Part shown: piece by piece, positions 1 through 9,295 of the stretch
Layout of the letters: every line of letters begins with the position of its first letter
Numbering within the stretch: the stretch's first letter is position 1
NCBI RefSeq assembly: GCF_016612995.1
Contig: NZ_JAEOAH010000015.1
Location: forward strand, 1 to 64,000
Length of the DNA: 64,000 nucleotides
Direction of reading: 5' to 3'
Source of the DNA: Viridibacillus soli
Lineage (GTDB): Bacteria > Bacillota > Bacilli > Bacillales_A > Planococcaceae
The notes under the pieces: model-generated
What the model saw: the letters and a program-made list of their open reading frames with translations, nothing else
Database searches by the model: none
What the model was told of the DNA's origin: nothing
Made by a program: the position numbers and the translations under genes

Positions 1-2
1 GA

Positions 3-98
3 ACAAAAAAATTCGAGAGCATTATAGAGTTCGTCTACGTAGCAACAACAGACCGCACACCACTTGAACAAATCAAAAATGAGCTTCAAGTGGCATAA
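3..98 (+). CDS. C-terminal end of an unidentified protein (cut by window edge)
   Basis: An open frame enters from the left edge and runs 31 codons to TAA at 96-98, ending in ...PLEQIKNELQVA. The start lies outside the window. The tail is hydrophilic with a short amphipathic end and no motif I recognise. It sits just before an integrase remnant, so it could belong to the same mobile element, but this is only inference from position. Confidence 0.35.
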   Translation, partial: TKKFESIIEFVYVATTDRTPLEQIKNELQVA

Positions 99-154
99 GG
101 GACCAGTCATTGCATTTTATATGGTAATATTTGTATTTAAAAATACTCACTTAG

Positions 155-920
155 AGTAAGTATGGTAAAACCAAAGCAAAGGAAACTGTTAAAAAGATTA
201 ATTCTCATATAAGGGCTTGTGTACGTGAAGCTGTGGATGAAGGGATTATGCAAACGGACTTTACAAGAAGGGCAACACTCACGGGCAGGGATTCAAAAAA
301 ACAAATTGACAAACACATTAATTATTTAGAGAGCAAACGACTTTCAGAGGCACTTTGTGATGTTTTACAAGTCGAACATAGACAGGTTTATTATAGTATT
401 CTATTAGCCTTAAAGTCAGGAATACGGTTTGCTGAAATTATCGCATTACAAAGAAAAGATTTTGATTTTAAGAATAGCACGATCAACATTAACAAAACTT
501 GGGGCTATACTTCATCTTTTGAAGATGGTGAAAAGAAGACAAAAATAGAAACATCGAATCGCGTTATTAAAATGGACAAAGTAATAATGGATATGTTCAA
601 AAATTATTTCAATGAAACTCCCGAAAATATTCATAAACTTGTATTTTATAACCCTGAATTAAAATATAAAGTATTTAGCAACACAGGCGTAAATAAGGCA
701 TTGAAAAAGTTGCTTGGCGAATTAAGTATAGATGAAATTTCTATTCATGGTTTACGCCATACTCATACTAGTATTTTACAAGGGAATTTCAGTGCAATAT
801 ATCTCCGAACGACTTGGACATGCAGATGTTGATACTACTATTCGTATTTACACACACTTAATTAGAGAGCTTCGAGAAGAAGATGAAAAAAATACAATGA
901 ATGTACTCGCTGCTTTATAA
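155..920 (+). pseudogene. Tyrosine recombinase (phage/ICE-type integrase), truncated and frameshifted
   Basis: The reading frame from 155 encodes the end of a core-binding domain (KETVKKINSHIRACVREA) and then a catalytic domain. Visible landmarks are the first catalytic Arg in SGIRFAEI and the HGLRHTH box. Near 778-786 the frame breaks; the rest of the domain (GISVQYISERLGHADV and the Tyr in TTIRIYTHL) continues one frame over to the TAA at 920. Removing one base in the GGGAA run near 781-785 would restore the frame. The N-terminal arm-binding domain and start codon are also gone: about 250 residues remain of a family that usually has 360-400. A GTG at 233 could start a short product, but it would be inactive. 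No tRNA gene or attachment-site repeat is seen nearby. Confidence 0.85.
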
Positions 921-977
921 TTTTACACATAGGTATTTACAAACACACATAGATACTGCTATGATTGCACTTGCTTT

Positions 978-1016
978 ACGTGGTTCGTAACCATCCCACG
1001 AAAAAAAACTAGGGGG
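978..1016 (+). promoter_or_regulatory. preQ1-I riboswitch controlling queT
   Basis: A compact class-I preQ1 aptamer. Stem P1 is CGTGG (979-983) with CCACG (996-1000); the loop contains TTCGTAACCATC; the tail is an A-rich run followed by ACTAGGGGG (1009-1016). The GG of the tail can pair with the loop CC to make the P2 pseudoknot, and this same GGGG is the Shine-Dalgarno sequence of queT, 10 bases before the ATG. This arrangement predicts that bound preQ1 hides the ribosome site, so control is at translation and no terminator is needed. Assigned from the known aptamer pattern and the downstream preQ1 transporter gene. Confidence 0.93.
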
Positions 1017-1025
1017 AAATGAATA

Positions 1026-1514
1026 ATGAAAGTAAAATCTATGGCTACTAGCGGAATTATCGCAGCGCTCTATATTGCTGTATCCTTGCTAATCGCCCCT
1101 TTTACATTCGGTGCTTTACAGTTCCGTTTGTCTGAGATGTTCAACCATCTCGTTGTCTTCAACAAAAAGTACATTGTCGGCATTTTGCTTGGTGTATTTA
1201 TCACGAATTTATTTTCACCACTAGGTATGTATGACTTATTTTTTGGTCTTGGCCAATCGGTATTAGCCTTAGGTATTACAATTTTTGCGAAACGTTTTAT
1301 TAATGGACATGTGAAGCAAATGATTTTCGGAACACTCGTCTTTACATTTACGATGTTCTTAATCGCAATTGAATTGCACCTCGTTTTTGACCTACCTTTC
1401 TTATACACTTGGTTAACGGTTGCTGTTGGTGAATTAGTTGTAATGGGAATCGGTATTCCGATTATGCTAGCACTGAACAAACGTATTAACTTTAATAAAC
1501 TAATTGAAGATTAA
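1026..1514 (+). CDS. queT: Queuosine precursor transporter QueT
   Basis: 162-residue integral membrane protein of the QueT family, the probable substrate-binding (S) subunit of an ECF-type transporter that imports preQ1 or a related queuosine precursor. The N-terminus (MATSGIIAALYIAVSLL) and the segment FGALQFRLSEMFNHL are typical of the family; about five hydrophobic segments can be counted and the length is normal. The ATG at 1026 follows the AGGGGG of the preQ1 riboswitch. Gene and riboswitch support each other. The gene stands alone and is closed by a strong terminator. Confidence 0.93.
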   Translation: MKVKSMATSGIIAALYIAVSLLIAPFTFGALQFRLSEMFNHLVVFNKKYIVGILLGVFITNLFSPLGMYDLFFGLGQSVLALGITIFAKRFINGHVKQMIFGTLVFTFTMFLIAIELHLVFDLPFLYTWLTVAVGELVVMGIGIPIMLALNKRINFNKLIED

Positions 1515-1520
1515 TATTAT

Positions 1521-1558
1521 AACCACCTATCCCCAATTTTGAGGATAGGTGGTTTTTT
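1521..1558 (+). terminator. Intrinsic terminator of queT
   Basis: Perfect 12-bp inverted repeat AACCACCTATCC / GGATAGGTGGTT followed by a T run, beginning 6 bases after the stop codon. Confidence 0.9.
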
Positions 1559-1578
1559 GTTTTACTCAAGTATGGGAG

Positions 1579-1662
1579 TTTACGCTCTTTTGGCTCTTGT
1601 TTACGCTCAACTTTCCTGATTTTACGCTCGTTCATCTCGTATTTATGCTCACAGTAGTATTT
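1579..1662 (+). repeat. 21-bp phased TTTACGCTC array, copy 1 (four boxes)
   Basis: Boxes TTTACGCTC start at 1579, 1600, 1621 and (as TTTATGCTC) 1642, each exactly 21 bp apart, with unrelated 12-bp stretches between them. The last box is followed by ACAG, as in the other copies. The array fills the gap between two convergent terminators (queT and the fatty-acid operon). Function unknown; see findings. Confidence 0.85.
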
Positions 1663-1664
1663 TC

Positions 1665-1703
1665 AAAAAATTAAAGAGGTGTCCCCAAGCTGAGACCACC
1701 TCT
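1665..1703 (-). terminator. Intrinsic terminator of the fatty-acid degradation operon
   Basis: Inverted repeat AGAGGTG (1675-1681) / CACCTCT (1697-1703); read leftward it is followed by a U-rich tract from the A run at 1665-1671. It lies 10 bases beyond the stop codon of the last gene. Confidence 0.8.
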
Positions 1704-1712
1704 GTTTTATTC

Positions 1713-3320
1713 TTAAAGCTGATATTCTTTCATTTCATTACGCAGTTTTTCTTTTAAGAATTTGCCGACGGATGTTTTTGGGATTTCTTTTAAGAAGACA
1801 ACACTATCCGGTACCCACCATTTTGCAAATTGGCCTTCTAAATAAGAAAGTAATTCTTCCTTCGACACATCGCTACCTTCTTTCAAGACAACACAAGCTA
1901 ATGGGCGTTCTTGCCACTTTTCGTCTGGAATCGCGATAACAGCTGCTTCAAATACAGCTTCATGTGTCATGAGCGCATTTTCTAAATCTACAGATGAGAT
2001 CCACTCTCCACCGCTCTTAATCAAATCTTTCGTACGGTCTGTAATTTTGAGGTATCCCTCTGGTGTCATGACGGCGATATCGCCTGTGTATAACCAACCG
2101 TTTTTGAACGCTTCTTCTGTACGATCATCCTTATAATATTCATCAGCAACCCAAGGTCCACGAACAGTTAGCTCACCCATTGTCTGGCCATCCCAAGGAA
2201 CTTCGCCGTTTTCGTTGACGACACGCGTTTCAATGAGTGATGTCGTTAAGCCTTGTGTGGCACGAATATTAATCTTATCGTCCATTGACCAATTTTCCAT
2301 TTCCGTTGTGTATGTGGATAGACTGACAAGTGGTGTCGTTTCAGTCATACCGTAACCGACGATAAATGGCACTTTGTATTTTTCCTCGAAGGCGCGAATT
2401 AAACCTTTCGGTGAAGCTGATCCGCCACAGACGATGACACGTAATGACGATAAATCGCGCGGATTACGCTCTTGTTCATTTAATACGCCCAGCCAAATCG
2501 TCGGTACACCTGCTGTTAATGTTACTTTTTCTCTCTCAATTAAATCGAGTAGTAATTGCGGGTTGAACATTGGACCAGGTAATACTTGTGTTGTGCCAAA
2601 ATTCACTGCCGCAAATGGCATACCCCATGCATTTACATGGAACATTGGTACGACTGGCATGGCGACATCGCTCTCACGAATACCGAGCGAATCTGCGAGA
2701 CCAATCGCTAAGCTTTGTAGTACCAGACTACGATGCGTGTAAACGACACCTTTTGGGAAGCCTGTTGTCGCGCTTGTGTAGCACATTCCAGCTGGCATAT
2801 TTTCTTCTAAATCATCTGGGAATTCATAAGAATCGGATGCCTCTTCTAATAACTTTTCGTAAGAATGGACATTTTCTAAGTTTGTTTCTGGTAAGTCTGT
2901 TCCGTCCTGCATGACGACGAAATGCTTTACCGTTTTTAATAATGGTGCAGCTTGTGCAATTAACGGGAAAATATCGCTGTCTACTAGTAATATTTCATCC
3001 TCTGCATGATTGATAATATACACAATATGTTCTGGTGACAGGCGGATATTAATCATATGAAGAATCGCTCCAGCACATGGCACGCCAAAATATGCTTCTA
3101 AATGACGGTGATGATTCCACGCTAACGAGCCAACCTTTGTTCCCTTTGTCATCCCCAGTTTTGTTAACGCTTCAGACAATTTTCGTGTACGTTGCCCAAA
3201 CTCTTTATAAGTAATACGATGAATCATCGTCTCACTCGTTCTAGAAATGATTAATTTTTTCGGAAAATATCTCTCTGCACGTTTTACAAAATCAGTTAGT
3301 ACTAATGGTGTTTGCATCAT
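1713..3320 (-). CDS. Medium/long-chain fatty acyl-CoA ligase (AlkK-like)
   Basis: 535-residue ANL-superfamily adenylating enzyme that activates a fatty acid with ATP and CoA. The P-loop motif reads YTSATTGFPKG, the Ala form common in AlkK-type ligases; GYGMTETTP and the D-R-K signature near TDRTKDLIKSGGEWIS are present, and the C-terminal catalytic Lys lies in TSVGKFLKEKL. Length is normal. The ATG at 3320 is preceded by GGGGAG about 10 bases upstream. It is the last gene of a five-gene leftward operon; a 55-base gap separates it from the acyl-CoA dehydrogenase. The operon encodes a second ligase at its head, so the two probably prefer different acids. Exact chain length cannot be read from the sequence. 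Confidence 0.9.
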   Translation of the reverse strand: MMQTPLVLTDFVKRAERYFPKKLIISRTSETMIHRITYKEFGQRTRKLSEALTKLGMTKGTKVGSLAWNHHRHLEAYFGVPCAGAILHMINIRLSPEHIVYIINHAEDEILLVDSDIFPLIAQAAPLLKTVKHFVVMQDGTDLPETNLENVHSYEKLLEEASDSYEFPDDLEENMPAGMCYTSATTGFPKGVVYTHRSLVLQSLAIGLADSLGIRESDVAMPVVPMFHVNAWGMPFAAVNFGTTQVLPGPMFNPQLLLDLIEREKVTLTAGVPTIWLGVLNEQERNPRDLSSLRVIVCGGSASPKGLIRAFEEKYKVPFIVGYGMTETTPLVSLSTYTTEMENWSMDDKINIRATQGLTTSLIETRVVNENGEVPWDGQTMGELTVRGPWVADEYYKDDRTEEAFKNGWLYTGDIAVMTPEGYLKITDRTKDLIKSGGEWISSVDLENALMTHEAVFEAAVIAIPDEKWQERPLACVVLKEGSDVSKEELLSYLEGQFAKWWVPDSVVFLKEIPKTSVGKFLKEKLRNEMKEYQL

Positions 3321-3374
3321 ACTCGTCCAACTCCCCTTTGATTAAGTAATATGATTTTATTTAAAAGCAACTGC

Positions 3375-4523
3375 TTATAAACCGATATTTTTTGCAATAA
3401 TCATTTTCATCACTTCGTTTGTACCCGCGTAAATGGAGGCCACTGGAATGTCTCTGAAGCGTCTAGCAATCTTATATTCTTCCATATAACCATAGCCACC
3501 ATGGAGCTGCATGCATTGTACTGAAATGTCTCTAGCACTTTCGGTAATCCAATATTTTGCCATCGATACTTTTGTGACAACATCTTTGCCAGCTAGGTGA
3601 TCCTCGATTAATGATTCAAGGAATGTTTTGCCAAGTTCCACTTTCGTCGCCATTTCAGCAATTTTAAACTGTGTATTTTGGAAAGAGCTAATGGTCTTGC
3701 CAAATGCTTGACGTGATTTAATATAATCAATCGTCATTTCTAGCATATCTTCAGCGGCAATTTGTGCAGCAATTGCAACAACGAGACGCTCTTGTTGTAA
3801 TTTCTCCATTAAATATTGAAAGCCTTCTCCCTCTGTACCGAGTAAATTTTCTACTGGTACTTTACAATCTTCAAAATAGAGTTCGGCTGTATCCTGTGAG
3901 TGCATACCTATTTTGTCTAGCTTGCGTCCTTTTGTAAATCCAGGTGTTCCTTCTTCAATGACGACTAGGCTTACACCTTGATGTTTGCGCTCCGCTTGTA
4001 AATTTGTTTTCACAGCGACAACGACTAAATTGCTATTTATACCATTTGTAATAAAGGTTTTTTGACCATTTACTATATAATGATTACCTTCTCGAATAGC
4101 CGTCGTTTTTATATTTGCTAAATCAGAACCCGCTCCAGGTTCGGTCATAGCAATCGCTGTAATAATATCGCCTGCCACACATTTTGGCAGCCATTTTTCC
4201 TTTTGCCTGACAGTACCATACGCCTCAATATAAGGTACGACGATATCATTATGTAACCCAATACCTGTTAAGCCTGCACCAACTCGTTCTAATTCCTCTC
4301 CGATAATGACACCAAAGCTGAAGTCCAGATCGAGTCCACCATACTTTCCCTCGACTTGGGGACATAGAAAACCCATCTCTCCAAGCTTCTTCCAAAAAGA
4401 AGTAGGGATTAGCTTATCGCGTTCCCACTCATCGTAATGAGGCACTGCTTCAACTTCTAAAAATTTACGTAGAGATTTACGAAATAGTTCGTGCTCTATC
4501 GTTTCAAAACGATATCTCCCCAT
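3375..4523 (-). CDS. Acyl-CoA dehydrogenase (LCAD/IVD-type catalytic base)
   Basis: 382-residue FAD enzyme catalysing the first beta-oxidation step, acyl-CoA to trans-2-enoyl-CoA. All three regions are present: N-terminal helical domain, the central beta-domain signature AMTEPGAGSDL, and the C-terminal helical domain ending in LHGGYGYMEEY. At the position where MCAD-type enzymes carry their catalytic Glu (YEGT) this protein has YAGTNE; instead a Glu is present in QQERLVV (about residue 245), the place used by long-chain and isovaleryl-CoA dehydrogenases. That points to a long or branched substrate (inference). The ATG at 4523 is preferred to the overlapping GTG because AAGGGGTG lies 7 bases upstream of it. 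Confidence 0.92.
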   Translation of the reverse strand: MGRYRFETIEHELFRKSLRKFLEVEAVPHYDEWERDKLIPTSFWKKLGEMGFLCPQVEGKYGGLDLDFSFGVIIGEELERVGAGLTGIGLHNDIVVPYIEAYGTVRQKEKWLPKCVAGDIITAIAMTEPGAGSDLANIKTTAIREGNHYIVNGQKTFITNGINSNLVVVAVKTNLQAERKHQGVSLVVIEEGTPGFTKGRKLDKIGMHSQDTAELYFEDCKVPVENLLGTEGEGFQYLMEKLQQERLVVAIAAQIAAEDMLEMTIDYIKSRQAFGKTISSFQNTQFKIAEMATKVELGKTFLESLIEDHLAGKDVVTKVSMAKYWITESARDISVQCMQLHGGYGYMEEYKIARRFRDIPVASIYAGTNEVMKMIIAKNIGL

Positions 4524-4546
4524 CACTTGTCACCCCTTAATAATTA

Positions 4547-5317
4547 CTATTTCGGTTGTAATCGGACGGCACCGTCTAATCGAATCACTTCACCATTTAA
4601 CATTGTATTTTGAATAATACTCTCGACTAACTGTGCATATTCGGATGGCTTCCCTAAACGATTCGGGAACGGCGTTAATTCGGCTAATGCCTTCTGTGCA
4701 TTTTCCGGTAATCCAGCAAATAAAGGAGTTTCTACTAATCCTGGAGCAATGGTCATCACTCGCACACCAATTGACGCTAGCTCACGTGCAATCGGCAAAG
4801 TCATGCCAACAATTCCACCTTTTGATGCACTATAAGCAGCTTGGCCAATCTGCCCTTCATATGCTGCAACGGAAGCAGTATTGATAATGATCCCGCGCTG
4901 ACCGTCCTCATCTGCTTCATTATGTTGCATAGCATTTGCTGCTAACCGGATCATATTAAATGTACCAACCAAATTCACCTGTAGTACTTGCTCAAATTGC
5001 GCTAGGGAATGCGGACCTTTTTTCGATAATACCTTTCCTGGTGTCGCAATCCCCGCACAGTTAATGACCACATTGACCGCACCAAATCGCTCAAGTGCAA
5101 GCGCTAAATTCCCTTCTACTCCATCGGCATCTGAGACATTTGTTTTTAAAAACAAGGTAGCGTTTGCTCCAAGTTCCTTCGCGAGTGCTTCTCCCTTTTC
5201 TTCATTCATATCGAAAATGATTGCTTTTCCACCTGCTGCCGTTATATGTCGTACTGTCGCTTCTCCCATACCAGAGGCACCACCTGTTACGATGGCAATA
5301 GCTTCTTGTAGTTGCAT
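4547..5317 (-). CDS. 3-hydroxyacyl-CoA dehydrogenase, SDR type (HSD17B10-like)
   Basis: 256-residue short-chain dehydrogenase. The NAD site is [12 protein letters not shown] is present as NCAG, and the Ser-Tyr-Lys triad lies in [10 protein letters not shown] and YSASKGG. The stretch [18 protein letters not shown] is characteristic of the HSD10/type II 3-hydroxyacyl-CoA dehydrogenase group, which oxidises 3-hydroxyacyl-CoA, including 2-methyl-branched ones. The start is taken at the second ATG (5317), since AAGGAGAG directly abuts the first. It sits between thiolase and acyl-CoA dehydrogenase genes, where it would supply the third beta-oxidation step. FabG-like activity is the alternative. Confidence 0.9.
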   Translation of the reverse strand: MQLQEAIAIVTGGASGMGEATVRHITAAGGKAIIFDMNEEKGEALAKELGANATLFLKTNVSDADGVEGNLALALERFGAVNVVINCAGIATPGKVLSKKGPHSLAQFEQVLQVNLVGTFNMIRLAANAMQHNEADEDGQRGIIINTASVAAYEGQIGQAAYSASKGGIVGMTLPIARELASIGVRVMTIAPGLVETPLFAGLPENAQKALAELTPFPNRLGKPSEYAQLVESIIQNTMLNGEVIRLDGAVRLQPK

Positions 5318-5331
5318 GCTCATCTCTCCTT

Positions 5332-6510
5332 CTAAAGTAGCGTTAATTGAATATTAGTGTCGGTTAATCGTTCAATAATAGTAGCGTTTGCCATACCCAT
5401 TCCCTCACAAATAGCGAGTAAACCATAACGTCCACCTGTGCGTTCTAAATGATGAAGTATGGATACTACTAATTTCGTACCTGTTGCACCTAATGGATGG
5501 CCAAGTGCAATCGCTCCTCCATTTGGATTTAACTTCTCCGGATCTCCACCAATATCTTGTAGCCACGCGAGAGGTACCGGTGCAAATGCTTCATTCACCT
5601 CATAAACAGATACGTCATCAATTGATAGATCTGCTTTTTGCAATACTTTTTTTGTCGCTGCGATTGGGCCCGTTAGCATTAATGTCGGATCTGAACCAAT
5701 AACAGCGCGAGCAACAATACGTGCCAGTGGCTGAACGCCTAGTTCTTCCGCTTTTGCTTTTGACATTAGTAGCACTGCCGACGCACCATCACTCATCTGA
5801 CTAGCGTTACCAGCTGTAATAACGCCTTTTTCATCAAAAACTGTTTTCAATCCTGCTAAAGCTTCTCCTGTTGTATCCGCTCTTGGCCCTTCATCTACTT
5901 GGAACGTATAGGTATTGCCATTAACATCCTGTACTTCAACTGGCACAATTTCCTTTTCAAAGTAACCTTCATCAATGGCCTTCAATGCTTTTTGATGGCT
6001 GGCAAATGAATAGGCATCTAGCGCTTCACGCGATAATTCCCACTGCTCTGCAACCCTTTCTGCAGATAAGCCTTGATTAATAATTTCATATTGCTCCGTT
6101 AATTTTTTGCTAGGTTTGGCCTCTCTCATATTCGAAAACATCGGCTCACGTGTCATACTTTCCACGCCCCCCGCAATGACGATATCCATATCACCGGATA
6201 AAATAGCTTGTGATGCAAAATGTACCGCCTGCTGACTTGAACCACATTGGCGATCAATCGTCACACCCGGTACCTCAATCGGAAATCCTGCGATTAGCGC
6301 TGCTGTTCTCGCAATATTGCCACCTTGCTCACCTGATTGTGTCACACAGCCTAAAATAATATCCTCCACCGACGCTTTTTCAATACCCGCTCTTTTTACA
6401 ACTTCTTCAATTACAATTGCTGCTAATTCGTCTGGTCTCGTATTGCTTAGCGCACCTTTTCTACGCCCAACAGCTGTACGCACTGCTCCAACTATTACAA
6501 CTTCTGTCAT
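5332..6510 (-). CDS. Acetyl-CoA C-acyltransferase (thiolase)
   Basis: 392-residue thiolase catalysing CoA-dependent cleavage of 3-ketoacyl-CoA. The nucleophilic Cys is about residue 89 in [17 protein letters not shown], the His in [14 protein letters not shown] and the second Cys in CEGMGMANA are in place, so it should be active. The ATG at 6510 follows AGAGGTGA by 6 bases; the GTG at 6519 lies inside that site. Only 11 bases separate it from the stop of the upstream ligase, indicating translational coupling. A degradative (FadA-like) role is inferred from the neighbours; a biosynthetic acetoacetyl-CoA thiolase is less likely. Confidence 0.92.
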   Translation of the reverse strand: MTEVVIVGAVRTAVGRRKGALSNTRPDELAAIVIEEVVKRAGIEKASVEDIILGCVTQSGEQGGNIARTAALIAGFPIEVPGVTIDRQCGSSQQAVHFASQAILSGDMDIVIAGGVESMTREPMFSNMREAKPSKKLTEQYEIINQGLSAERVAEQWELSREALDAYSFASHQKALKAIDEGYFEKEIVPVEVQDVNGNTYTFQVDEGPRADTTGEALAGLKTVFDEKGVITAGNASQMSDGASAVLLMSKAKAEELGVQPLARIVARAVIGSDPTLMLTGPIAATKKVLQKADLSIDDVSVYEVNEAFAPVPLAWLQDIGGDPEKLNPNGGAIALGHPLGATGTKLVVSILHHLERTGGRYGLLAICEGMGMANATIIERLTDTNIQLTLL

Positions 6511-6521
6511 TTCACTCACCT

Positions 6522-8033
6522 CTACTTTATCTCTTCGCGTAATTGATATTTCAATATCTTTCCTGAAGCATTACGAGGTAACACCTCTGTATATATAAAT
6601 TTCTTTGGAATCTTATAAGCTGCTAATCTTTCACTGCAGAAGTTTTTGACTTCTTCCTCATTAAGTGTAAGATTTTCTTTTGACACGATAATACCTACGA
6701 CTGTTTCTCCCCATTTTTCATCTGGCAAGCCTATTGTTGCCGCTTCTAAAATTTGCGGATGGCTATTTAATACTTGCTCTACCTCAACGGAATAAACGTT
6801 TTCACCACCAGAAATAATCATGTCTTTTTTACGATCCACTATGGTAATAAAACCATCTTCATCAACTGTCGCCATATCCCCAGTCAATAACCAGCCATCT
6901 GAAAATGCGCGCTGTGTTTCCTCGGGTCTACGATAATATTCCTTCATAATCGTTTCACCTTTAATAACAAATTCGCCCACCTCACCTGGCTTAACATTTT
7001 CCATATCATCCGTGACAACACGGACATTTGTTAAGAACATTGCCTTTCCACCAGCCCCAAGCTTCGTTTTATGATCTTCTGGTGCTAGGAAAACACCTCC
7101 TGGTCCGGCTTCTGTTAGGCCACATAAATTATAAAATTGATCCGTTCCAAATAGTTCAACAGCACGCTCAACAAGGGCTGGTGCCATTGGTGCTGCTCCG
7201 TATCCGCAAACACGGACCGACGATAAATTATATTGCTTACCCTGCACCTGCAAAATGGCATTGTACATAGCCGGCACACCAAAGAATACTGTAATGCCAT
7301 ACTCTTCAATAGCCTCTAGCGTACTCACTGGATCAAAATCACGATGAATAACACTCGATGCACCGAGGTAAATAGCCGTTGTAAAAAAACCATTTAGCTG
7401 TGCGGAATGGAAAAGCGGTGCTAAATGTAAAAATACATCATCTGCCGCCATACTTTTCATTACTAGAAAGTTCATATTCACATTCATAACGCGTTGATGG
7501 TCAAACAACGCTCCCTTTGGTCTACCGGTTGTCCCAGACGTATATAAAATTTGAGCATTATCTGTATTTAACACAACCATTCTTGGTTCAGAACAGTCAT
7601 CACTTAAAATACTAGCCCAAGATAAATGTCCATGGAGCTTTGCTTCTTGTTGCACAATAATATGTTCTAAAGAATTATGTCCATTATCAGCATTCGCCGT
7701 AATATCTTCTAAACCTGCATCACAAAACACCATTTTACATTCGGATTGCTCCAATATATAGGCAACTTCAGGCGCTACTAAACGGAAATTAATCGGCACA
7801 ACAACCCCGCCAGCTTTCCAAATAGCATATAAAGCAATGACAAAGTGATCGGAGTTTTTCATAAAGAGGCCAATTTTTTCACCATGTTTTAAACCTAGCT
7901 GGATCAGACCGTTTGCTAATTTATTTACTTCCTCATTAAATTGTTGATATGAATAAGTTCTTCCCTCACATGTCACACACATTTTATCTGGATGGCGATT
8001 GGCATTTAATACTAATGGTGTCGTTAAATTCAT
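6522..8033 (-). CDS. Acyl-CoA synthetase, first gene of fatty-acid degradation operon
   Basis: 503-residue ANL-family acyl-CoA ligase. The P-loop YTSGTTGRPKG, the A5-like motif NLCGLTEAG, the hinge region in IVDRKKDMIISGGENVYS and the C-terminal catalytic Lys in NASGKILK are all intact. It is shorter than and only distantly related to the ligase at the other end of the operon. The ATG at 8033 has AAAGGGGG about 6 bases upstream. Transcription should start near 8080, where a -10 TATAAT-like box (8086-8091, leftward) sits beside a cre-like element. Substrate cannot be assigned from sequence alone; short, branched or medium acids are all possible. Confidence 0.88.
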   Translation of the reverse strand: MNLTTPLVLNANRHPDKMCVTCEGRTYSYQQFNEEVNKLANGLIQLGLKHGEKIGLFMKNSDHFVIALYAIWKAGGVVVPINFRLVAPEVAYILEQSECKMVFCDAGLEDITANADNGHNSLEHIIVQQEAKLHGHLSWASILSDDCSEPRMVVLNTDNAQILYTSGTTGRPKGALFDHQRVMNVNMNFLVMKSMAADDVFLHLAPLFHSAQLNGFFTTAIYLGASSVIHRDFDPVSTLEAIEEYGITVFFGVPAMYNAILQVQGKQYNLSSVRVCGYGAAPMAPALVERAVELFGTDQFYNLCGLTEAGPGGVFLAPEDHKTKLGAGGKAMFLTNVRVVTDDMENVKPGEVGEFVIKGETIMKEYYRRPEETQRAFSDGWLLTGDMATVDEDGFITIVDRKKDMIISGGENVYSVEVEQVLNSHPQILEAATIGLPDEKWGETVVGIIVSKENLTLNEEEVKNFCSERLAAYKIPKKFIYTEVLPRNASGKILKYQLREEIK

Positions 8034-8085
8034 AAATAACCCCCTTTAAAATATACAGACTTTTCTAATAATTTAACTTTACACA

Positions 8086-8107
8086 ATTATATATGTAAGC
8101 GCTAATA
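8086..8107 (-). promoter_or_regulatory. Promoter with overlapping cre-like (CcpA) site
   Basis: Read leftward, a TATAAT -10 box occupies 8086-8091. Immediately upstream in the spacer, 8093-8107 reads ATGTAAGCGCTAATA on the + strand, matching the catabolite-responsive consensus WTGNAANCGNWNNCW at all but one fixed position. A site here would let CcpA block the operon when a preferred sugar is present, as expected for fatty-acid degradation. No clear -35 box and no FadR-type operator were seen. Prediction only. Confidence 0.5.
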
Positions 8108-8226
8108 TAAAACTACTAAAATAGAACATTTTCGAGAAAAAGCACTTATTAAGATAGTGTTTTTCGGAAACTAGCATCTCATTACAATATGCAACTCTTT
8201 CTATTAAAATACTTATCTTGTCCAAT

Positions 8227-8266
8227 AAAAAAGGCTGTACCTTCAAATAAGAAGGTACAGCCTTTT
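8227..8266 (-). terminator. Intrinsic terminator of threonine dehydrogenase gene
   Basis: Perfect inverted repeat AAAAGGCTGTACCTTC / GAAGGTACAGCCTTTT around 8229-8266, with a U run when read leftward, 15 bases past the stop codon. Confidence 0.9.
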
Positions 8267-8280
8267 GAAATGTCTTTCTT

Positions 8281-9228
8281 TTACGCGCTTTTAATCACTT
8301 TCTCTTGTAACTTTTTTAGCATATCTACCGTCATTGCATCTAAATCATATTTTGCTTTAAAGCCCCATTCCTCTTTTGCAGCACTTGCATCTATAGAATC
8401 TGGCCAACTATCCGCAATCGCTTGGCGCACTGGATCAACATCGTAATCCATTTCGAAATTAGGCAAATGCTTACGAATTGAAGCCGCAATTTCTTCTGGC
8501 TCAAAGCTCATAGCTGTTACATTAAATGCATTACGATGAATTAACTTCGCTGGATCTGCTTCCATCAAATCAATTATCGCTTGCAACGCATCTGGCATAT
8601 ACATCATATCCATATAAGAATCTTTTGCAATATATGAAGTATATTTGCCTTCCGTAATCGCTTTATAGTAAATATCTACCGCATAATCCGTCGTACCACC
8701 ACCTGGAGGCGTTACATACGAGATTAATCCTGGGAAGCGCACCCCGCGAGTATCCACACCGAAGCGTTGGAAATAGTAATCACATAATAACTCACCAGCC
8801 ACTTTGTTTACACCATACATTGTTGAAGGTCGTTGCAAAGTATCTTGCGGAGTATTGTTTTTTGGAGTTGAAGGTCCAAACGCACCAATTGAACTCGGTG
8901 TGAAAAATTGTAGATTTTGCTCACGCGCAACCTCTAACGCATTCACAAGTCCGCCCATATTCAAATTCCAAGCGAACAACGGATTATTCTCTGCAGTTGC
9001 CGATAATAACGCAGCCATATGCATTAATGTATCCGCCCCAAAATCCTTCGCTATGTCATTCATGCGTTTTGCATCCATAACATCCAACGTCTCAAAAGGC
9101 CCCTTTTGTACAGCTGGTTTGCGAATATCTGTTGCCAAAACATTTTCAGTTCCATATGTTTCGCGCAGCTTCATAACTAACTCTGAACCAATTTGACCGC
9201 ACGCACCGGTTATCATAATTTTTTTCAT
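8281..9228 (-). CDS. tdh: L-threonine 3-dehydrogenase, SDR type
   Basis: 315-residue extended SDR (NAD-dependent epimerase-like) matching the short-chain type of threonine dehydrogenase rather than the zinc type. The Rossmann motif is TGACGQIG; the active-site SSIGAFG and YGVNK supply Ser, Tyr and Lys; [17 protein letters not shown] is typical of this family. It converts L-threonine to 2-amino-3-ketobutyrate, the substrate of Kbl, whose gene lies at 23.4 kb on the same strand rather than adjacent. The ATG at 9228 has GAGGAGG about 8 bases upstream. Monocistronic, bounded by its own terminator. Confidence 0.88.
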   Translation of the reverse strand: MKKIMITGACGQIGSELVMKLRETYGTENVLATDIRKPAVQKGPFETLDVMDAKRMNDIAKDFGADTLMHMAALLSATAENNPLFAWNLNMGGLVNALEVAREQNLQFFTPSSIGAFGPSTPKNNTPQDTLQRPSTMYGVNKVAGELLCDYYFQRFGVDTRGVRFPGLISYVTPPGGGTTDYAVDIYYKAITEGKYTSYIAKDSYMDMMYMPDALQAIIDLMEADPAKLIHRNAFNVTAMSFEPEEIAASIRKHLPNFEMDYDVDPVRQAIADSWPDSIDASAAKEEWGFKAKYDLDAMTVDMLKKLQEKVIKSA

Positions 9229-9295
9229 TTAAAAATCCTCCTCATCTGACAAACATTTGTGTTTTTAGAAAACACATCTATCCAACAATTACAAA

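Noticed and set aside
1-1020. Attachment site or tRNA target for the integrase remnant
   Set aside because: No tRNA-like sequence and no matching direct repeats could be found in the visible flanks.
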